A stretch of DNA of 64,000 nucleotides from Cricetomys ansorgei (GCA_026225945.1 JAMJFZ010001868.1:5587501-5651500), one strand, 5' to 3'; positions 12,655-25,905 are shown, counted from the stretch's first letter. The notes: a model not told the origin generated them from the letters alone. Made by a program: numbers and translations.

Positions 12655-12835
12655 CGGCAATGACTGATACTTATTGAGCATTTTGCTGATGTCTGATACA
12701 ATTATGTGTTTTATATAGATTACTTCATTTAACCATTATAAAAAATCTATAAGGTCTATACTTCTGTTTCCCTCACATTCCCTTCAGGAGAGAAAAATAA
12801 ACTGTTTTACCAATATTCATAAGCCAGAGCCAGTA
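12655..12835 (+). mobile_element. MIR SINE
   Basis: TACTTATTGAGCATTTTGCTG, then TACTTCATTTAACCATTATA, then a degraded 3' half follow the MIR core order. This is an ancient mammalian element. Confidence 0.6.
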
Positions 12836-13179
12836 GTTCTCAAGGAATCTATGAAATAGTAAATCATTCATGGTGTTAAGAATATACTGCTAATGGCAAA
12901 GAGGTTCTAGCATTGCCTTTGACTGAACAGTACTGATTACCTTGTCCTGTATATTATAAAATTTGTAATATGTAAATGGATGTGAAAGCAATATGATATA
13001 AAGCTCATGGTCAAAATTGTTGTTGTTGTAAACAGTGAAAATATTGAACTACCACAGCTAAGTGGTGAGGTCACACACAATTCTGGTTACTGAAGTCAAC
13101 ACTGTACTTCTTGTATCCTTTCGTTTCCTATAGAAACACCAATAATAGGAAAATGGCTGCCAGTTCACTCAATCTGCTT

Positions 13180-13366
13180 TCTTCTTGAGATTCAAGATAT
13201 GATTCCTCAATTTCTAATCCAGCAGCCGTGCTTGCTGCTTGCTGTCATACTTCCTGGAAGTGAGAGACTTTTATCCCTTCAGAACCATAACAAGAGAAAA
13301 GAAACCTTTCTTTCCATGAGTTACTTTGGCCATGGTTTCTATTGCAGCAATAGAAACATAGCTATA
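13180..13366 (+). mobile_element. URR1/MaLR-like 3' end
   Basis: GAACCATAACAAGAGAAAAG, CATGAGTTACTTTGGCCATGG and GCAGCAATAGAAACATAGCTA resemble the 3' end of the URR1-like repeat at 10652-11100. It is strongly diverged and the 5' limit is uncertain. Confidence 0.4.
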
Positions 13367-13374
13367 TAATGTAA

Positions 13375-13515
13375 ACATAAATATAAAATTATATTATATA
13401 TTTATATATATTAGTTCTTATTAATTTTTATTAATTAAATATATTTATATTACACTAATATATTTATATGCGTATACATATTATATATTTTATATATGTT
13501 ATGCTTATATATAAT
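13375..13515. repeat. AT-rich (TATA)n-like tract
   Basis: Nearly pure A/T with interrupted TATATT repeats. Open frames here are low-complexity artefacts. Confidence 0.8.
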
Positions 13516-13519
13516 AGAA

Positions 13520-14125
13520 AAATATGAACAGAACTCTGTCTGCTTGGTGGCTGTCCTGGAGCTGAGGTGGAGAAGAAGAGTGCTTGGGACCATGGAACTC
13601 CCATTGTGAGAGCAGAAGGTGTGCAGTCGCTCCCCCACCCCCATCCCCACCCCCACTGCCTCTGACAAACCTCTGACAAAGCTATGTTGCCGGCTTTCAC
13701 AGCAAGGTACCACCCCCTGAAAGGTATGCAGCCTAGTGGTTGTTTACCTGAAGCTGGGACTTACTTCTTCCTATATGGCCATATAAAATCTCTCCCTCTG
13801 GTTCCCAGGAAAATTCCTAGATCCAGGTTATGCCAAAATGCTGTCATACCTTTGCTGTCCTAACCAATGGCTTCCCTTGATGTCCCTGGATGCCATAGAC
13901 CTTTTCCCCTCTTGATAAATGTGACCCATTCCCCCAATAAACCTCTGTGCTTACACAGAGTGTTACACCCTCTGTGCTCCCAGGAATTATTTATTAACGC
14001 TCCCCCAACCCCATCTCAGAAGCCTCCAAAGGAAGACTTGCATGTAAACTCACACCCTGTGCTTCCCTCCCTGGAGCTGCACTGCTGGCCATGGGTAGCT
14101 ACTTCCTGGGGATGGAAGCTGACAT
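13520..14125 (+). mobile_element. Possible solitary LTR-like segment
   Basis: A GC-richer block within AT-rich DNA. It has a promoter-like CATATAAAATC at about 13780 and, some 160 bases on, CCAATAAACCTCTGTGCTTA, a polyadenylation arrangement typical of retroviral LTRs. I cannot name the family or find terminal TG...CA with target-site duplications. A processed-transcript fragment is the alternative. No coding sequence is present. Confidence 0.3.
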
Positions 14126-15084
14126 GAGGAAATTCTACTTATGCTTAAAATTCTAACAACTTAATATACAAAATCTTTTTAATTTGTTCCATAGTCAACA
14201 TTTTATTTATTTTCATTTTTTATAATACTATGTTATTATTGAACTTTATTGTACTCATGAAATTACTCCTGCCTCTTACTACTATACCACATATTATCAC
14301 TATAGCATACACACTTACATAAAGTTTTACATGATCATCTTAAATGCTGTCTTGTATAGACAATGATGTATGTTGCTAGATGCTCAATGCATGTGCATTA
14401 AACTGAAAAGAAACTAAATCCCAAACTTAGTAACTATCTTAATGGAATCTTTAACATCTCTAGTTCATTCTCTAATCTACTCAGCCATTCAGACATTGGA
14501 CATTTATTAAATTCTTAAACAGTGGTGTTGGCCATTTTATTGAGGATTAAGACTATAAAACTGTCACAATAAAAACTCACAAGAAACAAAGAAAGCTGTT
14601 GTGAAAAACCAACATAAAAACAGCTTATTACATACATAAGAAAATCAATTTTGGACGTAAAGCTACTGTACAATGAAAGAATAGAAAAGTAAAGATATTC
14701 CATGAACAAGATTCACTCCACATTATATTATTATGATACCAGGATGTATGAAAAGAAGTGAATGATCAAGAAATTAATTTGCAAGTAATAGAAACTCAGT
14801 ACAGAATGTTTCATGTATTTTTATTGCTGAAATGGAAACTATATCTGTGTTTGCATGGTACTACAAACTTGTACAGGGCCTATAGCTTTAACTCAGGTAG
14901 AGCACTTGTCTCTTTTGTGTACCTTTGAGGAAAGATGAAAGACAGGGGAAAAGAGGATAAGGAAAAGGTGGGAGAGGAAAGAGAGGAAAGGAGAAAGTAA
15001 AGGATGGATAGGAAGGAAAAAAGGAAGAAAGAGACTGGGATGAGGGAAGAGTGGAAGAAAAGGGGGAAGAAGAGAAAAAATAAT
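14126..15084. other. Unique sequence, then a polypurine tract at 14928-15083
   Basis: Positions 14126-14900 are ordinary AT-rich DNA. From 14928 to 15083 the plus strand is almost entirely G and A in irregular GGAAA/GAGG units, about 150 bases of purine/pyrimidine asymmetry. Confidence 0.7.
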
Positions 15085-15232
15085 AGTTGTTTGTAGTGGT
15101 TCATGTCTATAACAGTAACACTATAGAGACAGAGAGAAGCAGGAGCATTACTGTAAGTTTGAGGGCAGCCTAAGCTATATAGAGAGTCCCAGGACAGCTT
15201 GAGCTACATAGTACAGACTCTGTCTAAAACAG
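15085..15232 (+). mobile_element. B1 SINE, old
   Basis: GTAGTGGTTCATGTCTATAA, GAAGCAGGAGCATTACTGTA, GTTTGAGGGCAGCCTAAGC, AGAGAGTCCCAGGACAGC and TGTCTAAAAC match a diverged B1, probably flanked on its left by the polypurine tract. Confidence 0.8.
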
Positions 15233-18200
15233 GACACCTGTAGTCTCCTATTCAGGTCAGTACCTGGAACACACTTAGCAGGAGTGACTAAAATACTAGA
15301 CACAAAACCCATCTAATGTTTACTTAAGTTCCAGGAAGCCTCTTAAAAGTGTAGCCTCTCACTATTAAAAATATTGCACTGGATTAGAGGAGCTATCAGC
15401 GTGTCTTGTAGGCTTCTGGTTGCTGGGTGGAGCAAATACTTGAAGTCCAGGAAAAGGAGATCTCAAAAATAACATCTGGATTTAAACTAATAGTTAAGGT
15501 TAATTTGGAAGACGGTTTCCCAAGTCTTTCAGATTCTTGATGTAGCCCTCCATATTTTAGATTTCAAAACTACTGAAATCCAATCTAATACCCAACATGT
15601 AATTTATGCGTTTTAATCTAATTATACTAAATATATAATTGAATGGGATTAACCAGCATTTAAAACCAAAAGCAGCTATATAATTCACATATAATTAATT
15701 CTAACACTTTATAAGAATGTGTGTTTTATTCACAAAGGTAAAAAATGATTTCTTGACTGGTCACTATTGAAATATGTGTTTGTCAAACATGTATATATTA
15801 GTGGCTTAGAAATCTTGATATTACTGTTTTCCTCCCCTTGACCCATAGTGTTAAAGATAGGAAAATATATTATTTTAATTTTAAGAACATTGTGAACATA
15901 TATATAGCCTTAATAAATAAAACAAACCTTTTATCAAATAAGGAAATCTTGAAGAGGCTAAAAAGTATTACCCTCACCCTTCTTAACAGTTCACACCATA
16001 TTTTTTCACTTGTAGTCTGATGTTTTGAAAATTCAACAAACACTGAAATATTTTTTCTCATTTGAGTGTTTGAAATGTTTCCAGTACAGAGCTAGCCTTG
16101 GATATTAGCTGGCCTCTTCACATCAGCATTCTAACAGAAGTATCAGGAAGCAGGCGTCCAGGTCAAGGAATGTTACAGGAAGTACTGTGTATAAACATAA
16201 AGCACTCGTCGTAAAAAACAAGTGTATAGTTCTGGGAGTACTCTGTATAAAGCACTCATCACATAACTAAGTGTGGAAGCATTCCTCTTACTGCAGGTTG
16301 TGTTTGGGAAATTTCAGGGAACAGCAAAGAGGGAAGCAAAAGTCCTTGCATGGTGAAGAAGATAACTTTAGAGAGAAACATATGCCCTACATGAGACTCC
16401 AAGGCCCCTATACATCAGCCAGGATCATACCACACAACTTCCCAATTTTCTGCATTCTAATGACTTTCACTTTCTTTTTGCTCCATAATTGGAACTATGT
16501 GCCTACCAAACATATGGCTCAAGCAACATAAGGAGTCCATTACAAAGAAAGGAGCGTACGTGCACCATTCTCACTGTGAGGGGAAAGAAAGCATACAGTG
16601 CTAGTTTGTAGCACAACTGATCTCTTCGGCACATTCCAAAAATACCTGTCTAGTCTATGTAGTACAGCACAGAACAGCTCTTGTGTTGTCTTGCTGTTTA
16701 AAAAAGTCACTACTCCACTTACTTGGCATCCTCCAAAAAATTTAGAAAATCCAATAAATCATTCTGATTTTCCCAAGAAAGGACAATCTGACTGCAGTAT
16801 GTGAGAAGTAGTAAGAACTTTAATCATAAGAGTCTATGGTGTTTTATATTTAAAAGTTTTTTTAAACAATGAGTTAAGGTTTATGAGAACAAGTGAAACT
16901 ATTCTTCTAACCCAACAAAACTGGTATTTAATGTCTAATAGCTTGTCTATAATCTTGAGGATATGAACCCAGTTTCTTAAGTACAAGGTTGGTATTTGTA
17001 AGAAAAACATCGCTGAAGTTTCCAGTTGTAGTAAGGAGTATCAAGACACTTCTTAGCCCCGCATCAGAAGTGAGTGATGATGGATTCGATCCAGAAAAAC
17101 AACTGGAACATGATAGGAACATCGAGGTGACTTGGTCTGGAGTACTCAAGTTCCAGGAAAGCAGTATTGAAATACATACTGCAAATTTATGAAAAATTGG
17201 TGTGTTGTTCTTGTAATTTCAAGATTAGAAAATTATTTTCTAACTAACCACTTAATTGACTATACTTCCTATACTGTTGACAACTAGTGTTTGTTGGGTC
17301 AAATTCTGATTTAAGAAGTGCTTCACATGGACTCTTGAATTCCATAAAACTGGAAGTTTGAAAAAACACAAGCAAGTAAATACTTTGGTCCCTCACCCAC
17401 TCTTGGTAAAATAAAAGCAGTGTCTGAGATTATGGAATCATTTGTCATCCTCTTTCCATCTTTAGAAATTTAGGATTGACAGTGAGCACTAAACTTGATG
17501 CCCCTGTGTTTAACTATGATTTTGTCACTTTTAAAGCAGTATCAAACCATTATGTGCATCAGCAAGTTAGTGTTTAAAAATATGTTAAATGTTTGATATA
17601 TTTATTATACACAAAATACGTGTATGTTATACATATATATGTATATATTTCTTGACGGAAGAATTGTGTCCAAAAAGTAATATGTGAAAGAAGATAAGTG
17701 AAGTTGAATTTTTCTGCATCAAAATGTGAGCAATTAGGTCATCCAAAAATTTGGATCTTATAACTACCATTGATAAGGACTTCTAACAGAGACTTTTCAA
17801 ACAAAACAATAACATTGTTACCCAAACTGAACAGAATGGAAATTTTAAAAAAGAAGTTAGAATGGTTCTTTACTTACAAACAATAAAAAGAAATTCAACT
17901 CAAAATGATCTGTGCAGATAGGATGCAACTGGACAAAACACAAGTAAGTATTTACTAGTATTTAAGATAAATTATATACTCAGAAAAATGACAAATATAT
18001 TTGATGAATCGGTGACTGGATTACAACTTCAAGAGTACAAATTTAATCTTAAATTATGCATTTCCCGCTCTAGATTAGGATAATCTATGAAGAACTCTAA
18101 TTTGGGGGATATTATAAATAAATCTCAGAACTCATTAGGAAAGTGAACTCAATAAGTGGTATTTTGTATAACATGAAACTTTGATTTTTATATAGTGTCA

Positions 18201-18427
18201 CCTCTAGCTGCAAAAGTAAAACAGACACCAAATTTCAGGTAATTTTCAATTATTGTCTTCATTAACAGTTTCTAACTTCAAGTTGTTATTGTGTGGCATT
18301 GTTGAACCTCAATTTACAGACTGCATTTTCTTTTTGTAATGAACATTTTTTTCCCCTTTAAAAAAAAGAAAGAGTGAAGTTATGAAACATTTCCAAAATT
18401 TAAGAAACTTAACTCCATAAGACACCA
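15233..18427. other. Unique AT-rich intron sequence
   Basis: No gene or interspersed repeat recognised. Contains a near-tandem duplication at 16181-16274 and a TATA-rich patch at about 17625-17650. Confidence 0.6.
16181..16274 (+). repeat. Near-tandem duplication, two units
   Basis: AGTACTGTGTATAAA...AAGCACTCGTC...CAAGTGT (16181-16225) recurs with changes as AGTACTCTGTATAAAGCACTCATC...TAAGTGT (16237-16274). The offset is 56 bases and the second unit lacks an ACATA insertion. Two diverged copies, origin unknown. Confidence 0.75.
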
Positions 18428-18525
18428 CTCACACTTAGCTGGACAGGCCAGCACACACCTAGAATCTCGGCAACCAGAGTCAGTCCTGCCTAAGCCGTGC
18501 ATCACCCTGTCCTGAAAAACCTCCT
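18428..18525 (+). mobile_element. Possible degraded B1-like fragment
   Basis: CAGCACACACCTAGAATCTC, GGCAACCAGAGT and CCCTGTCCTGAAAAAC resemble B1 landmarks in order, but the divergence is high. Confidence 0.3.
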
Positions 18526-18883
18526 CCATCAGTCTAGTTAGTGCTTGCTGGTTTGACCTGCAGTACTGCAATTAAAAACAAAACCATGAAGCACATTGAT
18601 GCTTATGTCTTCTGTAAGGAGGAAAAAAAACCATTAACCATATGAAAGGTAAAAGCACATTTCACATCATATTCTGTAATGGTTAGAAACATATCCTTGA
18701 GTAAATGACCTAAAGGTTTAATAAACTCATAATCTTAATAACAGTCTCAATGGCACGGAGCACTTTAAGTATTTTAATTGCTTAAAGTAGATCAAAGAAT
18801 TTCAATTTTACACAAACAAGAAAATATTAGTTTCTCTTTTGTATTTTCCCAAACACTAATGCTTTTTACTGTGTAATACAAAG

Positions 18884-18886
<3 letters not shown>

Positions 18887-18966
<80 letters not shown>

Positions 18967-18982
18967 ATATATATATATATAT
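18887..18982 (+). repeat. Compound (AT)n(GT)n(AT)n microsatellite
   Basis: About 14 AT units, then about 24 GT units, then about 9 AT units, 96 bases in all. Alternating purine-pyrimidine sequence of this kind can form Z-DNA (GT) or cruciforms (AT). Confidence 0.97.
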
Positions 18983-19080
18983 CCTGTGATGACAGCACTC
19001 GGCAGGAAGAGTCAGGAGGATGGAGAACTGAAGGCCAGCATGGACTATGTAGGAAGCCCTTCCTAAATGATAACTAAATA
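18983..19080 (+). mobile_element. B1-like SINE fragment, old
   Basis: CCTGTGATGACAGCACTCGG, AGGAGGATGGAGAACTGAAG, GGCCAGCATGGACTATGT and CCCTTCCTAAATGA follow the B1 order. The adjoining microsatellite precedes the head. Confidence 0.65.
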
Positions 19081-19417
19081 AATGATTGGATTGTCTTGAT
19101 CACTTCACCGGACATGTATTCTATGCTGCTCTCCAGAAGTGCTTTCCCCGGGGAAATCGGACACTGTCTCAAATGGTCATCTAACTTTCAGATGTAATGT
19201 GTTGCCACTCTGCCTCCAAGGTTACCAAAAGGTACACTCACACTTTCCAACCACCCTGCACCTGTGCAAGGAGAGGCCTCTTCCACTCTCTCTGTCAAGT
19301 GTAAAAAAAAAGTATTCACTTTGCTTTGCAATTGAGAGCTACTTAGAAAAGCAAACATAAGGAAAGCCAGACTACTTCATTATAGATAGGTTTTCAGTGC
19401 TTTTCCTATCCCAACTG

Positions 19418-19418
<1 letters not shown>

Positions 19419-19459
<41 letters not shown>
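19419..19459 (+). repeat. (CA)n microsatellite
   Basis: About 20 uninterrupted CA units. Confidence 0.97.
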
Positions 19460-19461
<2 letters not shown>

Positions 19462-19831
19462 GCTTTAAAGCTTCCTGTATCTAGTCAAAAAGAAATGCTA
19501 GTCAACTAATTTCCCTGCTTCCATCCCTATTTGAGTTTTATTTTGTTCTCCTTGAATCTTAGTTCCACTGAAGATGTATCCACAAACCCCAGCAGATTAA
19601 GATTAAGACCCTGGTGTTTGGCTGCAGTTTTTTGGAAGTTTTTGTTTGTTTGTTTGTTTCTGTTTTTGTTGGTGGTGGTGATGGTGTTGTTTTGTTTTGT
19701 TTTTAACTCAACAGAGCCCCCTCTGGAAAGCACAGGACATCTTGCCAACAGATTCCCATAGATTCTCCCTCTTTTAGAAAGTGCTGCATTTATTCACTAT
19801 AGGAAAGTTGATCCAACATTCTGCCCTTTTG

Positions 19832-19841
19832 CATACACATA

Positions 19842-19894
<53 letters not shown>
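19832..19894 (+). repeat. (CA)n microsatellite
   Basis: About 25 CA units preceded by interrupted ACATAC units. Confidence 0.97.
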
Positions 19895-20489
19895 CTATCC
19901 TCTTTTGTATTTTCCAATCCTAAGAGCTGAGCTCGGAAGCCAAACCTCAATTCTCCACTCTGACCCCTGTCCAAAACATTGTGCACTCGCACTAGTAGGA
20001 AGTGACAGAGGAAATCCTGTCTGGTTGCTGGTTAATGGAGGTCACTTTACATCAGCAACCCTTAAGCAGCAGCTCCCAGAAGGAGGAGTTCTAGACACAC
20101 AGTCACCATCTCTTGAGTTCTCCCTTCCAAAACCACACGCAACTGGAGCTCTTGAGCTGGACCTCAGCACAGGAGATATTCCTGGCATGCATGGTGCTGG
20201 TTCCAATGGCAGTTCTCCCTTTTGAGGAACGCTCAAATAAACTGAGCCCCTAAACTCACATCCTATCAGACAAGAGAAGGGGGCCCTATAGGCACACACA
20301 GTACTCTGTCTCCTCTTAACCCTCTGAGGGCAGGGGTTGAGGAGAGGCAGAGCATCTTGGAGCTAGGCGGAGCAAGAGGGCAGGATCGATATGTTCAGGA
20401 AGAGACGCAGAATTCAGGAATGAGGGAAGAGGGGAAGTGTACTCTGCACTGCTCAAGGGAGGCGGCGGGAGACCCACTGGTACAGGTTA

Positions 20490-21890
<1,401 letters not shown>

Positions 21891-22018
21891 TCAGAGGGGA
21901 GGGCGGGAGGCGGGGCCCAAGCAAAGAAAACTCACCGCCCCGGCTGCTCGCCAGCCAGTGCGCCCCAGCCCCGAGCTCCGGCGCCGGCGCTAACTACTCG
22001 CAGCCCGGGAGTGGGCAC

Positions 22019-22026
22019 TGACGTCA
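22019..22026 (+). promoter_or_regulatory. Kctd8: Full palindromic CRE (TGACGTCA)
   Basis: A perfect eight-base cAMP response element lies about 430 bases upstream of the Kctd8 start codon, inside the CpG island. Full-site CREs in CpG-island promoters are the class most often bound by CREB/ATF proteins (established). Actual binding here is inferred. Confidence 0.6.
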
Positions 22027-22159
22027 AGCCCGGGACTGGGACTGGAGCCACAGCTGTCATTTAAAGGGATAGGCTCAGGGGCTGACGGAGCAGCTCTGGG
22101 GCTGAGGAGCCAGGGTGAGGGCAGAGCCAAAGGGAGAGGCCCCCGGAGGGGACAAAGCC

Positions 22160-25100
22160 TGAGGGGACCGCAAAAAAGAATCCAGCAAAAGTGGACTGCA
22201 ACTCTCCTCATTTCATCCTACTCTCATTTTTTTTTTATTTCTCTACCATTTCCTCGCTCTCCTCCACCCATCCTTCCTAATCTTTCCCCTCCGAGTTCGC
22301 CTTGGCAAAACTAGTTTTACTCTCTTCAAAGCAAAGACCTATAACCTGGACTCGGAGCTTCCAAAGCTACAAATACTGACATTTGAGCTGTGTTTGCTAA
22401 AAGGCTGTGAGCAAGATGGGGTTGAATTCCAGCTAATGGCTTTTTAAATGATAATTTTTTTTTTTTTTAATGAAAGGCAAACTCCACTCTACCTCTACTA
22501 AGATCAAAAGACGTGATTGCATCTTTTCCTGATGCTAGTTATGGTTTAAAACTCTTAAGTTTGATTCCATTTCACAAAAGCAGTAAGGATTACATGTAAC
22601 AAAGCAACTTTTTCTTCTACCACATTTACAGAAATTGGTGCCTGGTTACTTCCTGCTTATGGAGGAAGGCACTGAGAGGGGACAATGTTCCTTTTTCCTA
22701 ATGTTGATCTTCTGCCCCATCCTTCTGTCAATCTCTCAATTTCCCTTACAACTTCTCAGAGCAAGAGGATGGCTTATATTTTGTTAGCCTCCTGACTATA
22801 GGAGTTTGGTTACAAACACAAATCAGCATTACTTGTGATGTAAAAGGACAGAAATGCGAAGGAAAAAGGTAGCCTTTCTGCTGCTGGAAAATCTAACACG
22901 CTGCTCAACCCGGAGAATAACTTACTGACCAGAAACATGAGTCATTGATGTACAAAGTATGAAAGTGAATTTGGAACAATGTGAAACAAAGTAATTTGCT
23001 TCGAAGGCGTTATAATAAAAATTACACACAGACGTTAATATTTTAAAATACCCCAAATGTCTACCTATGAATCCTCCCATTCAAATTCACCCCTAAAATA
23101 GTAATGGATTTGAAATTCAGTTGTAACCTTAAATTTTCATAAATGATTAATATCCTATTATTTGAGCGTTACAAGCTATATTTAATTCATTGATTCTTAT
23201 AAGCCACATCCACAGCAAATGCTACATCAATTTTGAAGTTTGATTACCTGAGGCAGGCAGAGCTTAATGGGCCAATGGAAAGGACACAATACATTTGCCA
23301 AATGATTAAGACATAAAACAAGGCTTGCAATGGGCGTGTTCGCTGAGTCCCCTTACTCAAACATATTACATCATCCTCAATTTATACACTGATGGATCAA
23401 ATTGAGAAGTAAAATTGATTAAGCTCTTTTATTCATTTAAAAGCTCAAATTGAGCATTGAAACAATGTGAAAAAGTACATCATTTTCCACCTCATTTGAA
23501 GAATAAGAAAATATTTGTGCTTTAAAATAATAGTTTCTGGAAAATGAATTAATGAAAGCTTTATAACCTTCATAGATGAATAAGTAATAATGCCTCAAAC
23601 CACTACTAATGAAGCCTATTTATCATGAAGTAAATGTCTCTAATGATGAGGACGGTGCAGACCTTAGCATTCTAATGAAGTGGATACACAATAAGCAGGA
23701 ATGTGAACACAGACACGTGAGATTGCCACTGTTAGCTTGAAATTTATTTTCACTTATATTACATAAAACATACTTATGAGATGGTCTAAATTTCATACTC
23801 GAAATGAAATTACCTTAGAAATTCATAATGAATCACATTGCGAGTAGTATTTGTGATATATTCCTTTTGAAAATTATCTCTTCAAATTTGAGTATTTCTC
23901 CTTAATATCTTCCCTCTGCATACTGCTATGACCCACGCCCCCCCTTATCTATGCCTGCCAACCAAACTCCTAACTGAACAAATAGCAAGTTAGACCATCT
24001 CTTCTTAGAGTGCTTTCTGCTGCAATTCCCTTTCTTCCTCCACCTACTCTCCTCACTTGGCTTAGTTTTTCCTCCTCATATTAATATTACTTAGTCTGAA
24101 AATCCTTCCATTAGTGGGCCAACTTCATATTCATTACTAAGGTGTTTCCATTGGACCCTGTGCTGGTATATGGACAAGCACTGAATTTCTGCCAACCAGA
24201 CTGCAAGTGTGGCATACAGCCATATGCTTTATTCCACCTCAGAGTAGTGCCTTGCGCATGAGAGATAGTCACTTTCTATTTGAAACATATACTGTTTGTA
24301 AATGGAACACAATGTACCACTCCCATGATGGCCACCAAGATAAGCTCAGAAACTTCAGAAACAAGTAAGATGTGATCCTTTTCAATTAAAGTCAAGACAA
24401 GGAAATTTCTTGTCAGACTCAACATAGATGAGAAAGCAGAGTCTGGATTGTAGTGATCCATTTGATGCACTAAGCAGTGAACAAAGACCATAATCAGAAC
24501 TACTTTCCTCTAAACCACAGACACTATTAGTGTTCCCCAGACCTAGCTGATTAAAAAAAAAAAAAAAAAAAAAAAAAAAGTGGATCCTTGGAGATCTGCT
24601 GCTACTGTGCCCAAAGCACAAGGAATCAAATTTCTCTGGCAGAGAAGAGTGCTGGATTCCACTTCCAGCACCTTTTAAAACAATATAACTAAAACAGTGT
24701 GTCTTTAAAAACACAGCAAATGAGCCATATAGGATAGATTGGATCCATAGCATACATAAGTGATTTGTAGTTTAAAACAACAAAGTGACTATGTTTTTTT
24801 AATCAGGCAGCAACTAAGTTAAAAGCAGAAGCTGTATCTTCCTTGATGGGGAGAAAGAATATAAACAGGTAACTGGAATTTACAGCCAGATAGAACTCAG
24901 TTAACATCTAAATGGCTTTGTGATTTCAGCACTTTACTTAATCTCTGGATATAGTTCCTTTCAGACACAGGACATAATAATGACCACAGGCTTATTATCT
25001 CTTCAGTGAGAGAGCCATTCAAAGTTGCAGGAATTCCTAATATTTGTTACATCTATTTCCAGGGTTGGAAATAGCCAGATACTAACTTAGTGGCACACTG
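22160..25100. other. Upstream intergenic sequence with candidate regulatory element
   Basis: No gene and almost no recognisable repeats for about 2.9 kb immediately upstream of the Kctd8 promoter. Between 22800 and 23880 the sequence is AT-rich but non-repetitive and dense in homeodomain-type cores, including TAATGA at 23550, 23607, 23641 and 23673, and TCAAATTGAG at 23396 and 23444. Positions 24554-24579 are a long A-run. Confidence 0.45.
24554..24579 (+). repeat. Poly(A) run
   Basis: About 26 consecutive A with no recognisable retroposon body on its left. Confidence 0.9.
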
Positions 25101-25103
25101 GAT

Positions 25104-25180
25104 ACCAGTGCAGCTCAGTGATAGAATGCTTGCCTACCATGGGCCAGGCCATGGGTTACAACCCCATCACCACATTTTTT
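25104..25180 (+). mobile_element. ID SINE
   Basis: CAGCTCAGTGATAGAATGCTTGCC with GGGCCAGGCCATGGGTTACA and ACCCCATCACCACATTTTTT is a diverged ID element derived from tRNA-Ala. Confidence 0.75.
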
Positions 25181-25222
25181 ATATATTTGTAAATGCCATG
25201 CTGTGTATACCAATTCAGGAAG

Positions 25223-25223
<1 letters not shown>

Positions 25224-25270
<47 letters not shown>
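25224..25270 (+). repeat. (GT)n microsatellite
   Basis: About 23 uninterrupted GT units. Confidence 0.97.
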
Positions 25271-25278
<8 letters not shown>

Positions 25279-25734
25279 CCTACTATTCTCCTATATATCC
25301 TGCCATGCCTACAAAGCCTGGTGGAATGTAACCCCATCATCATAAAGATCTATTTCAATATCCTTTCCTTCTTTATTTGTATCCAGTGTGAAAACATGGA
25401 AATATTTCACCTACTGGATTTTCTTGGCTTTTTCCTTTTTTGAGCTTTGTTCATTGCTTTGACTGAGTTTTGACTATAATAAACATATCGGGTAGCTTAT
25501 GTCCAAAGCTAACTTTGCTTCTAAATTTGAAGACATTATCTGATATCTATTTATCTTATTTGAGGCTTTAAAAGCTTTATAAAAGTAAAATAAAACAAAA
25601 TTCTTGTGTCTTAAACAAAACGGCAGAGTTTCTCACTAGAGTCACAATTTGAAATGTTAAGAGCAGCATTGTCTTACATTGTAAACCCTGTGTCTATTTT
25701 TAGTTTTCTACAGGCTACATTCAAAAGCATGAGC

Positions 25735-25905
25735 AATCTTGTAGCACATGCCTTTATCCTTTAGTCCCAGCACTCAGGAGGTAGAAGTAGGAGAATCTTC
25801 CTGAGTCTAAGGCCAGCTTGGTCTACATAGAGAGAGTTCGAGTCAAGTTGGTTTGGTTTTTTGTTATTGTTGTTTTTAAGCCCTGTCACAAAAACAAAAC
25901 AAAGT
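25735..25905 (+). mobile_element. B1 SINE with internal TTG-rich insertion
   Basis: GTAGCACATGCCTTTATCC, TAGTCCCAGCACTCAGGAGG, AAGGCCAGCTTGGTCTACAT, then a TTGTTATTGTTGTTTTTAA insertion, then GCCCTGTCACAAAAACAAAAC. Confidence 0.85.

Larger units (their letters stand above)
19081..20450. other. Intron flank 3' of exon 1, microsatellite-rich
   Basis: No gene. Holds two CA tracts (19419-19459, 19832-19894) and a TG/TTTG-rich patch (19640-19703). The rest is unique sequence of moderate GC content grading into the CpG island. Open frames at 19905-20299 lack recognisable domains. Confidence 0.65.

Noticed and set aside
25104..25180. Functional tRNA gene
   Set aside because: The tRNA-like boxes belong to an ID SINE; the cloverleaf is not maintained. 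The same applies to the other ID and B2 copies.
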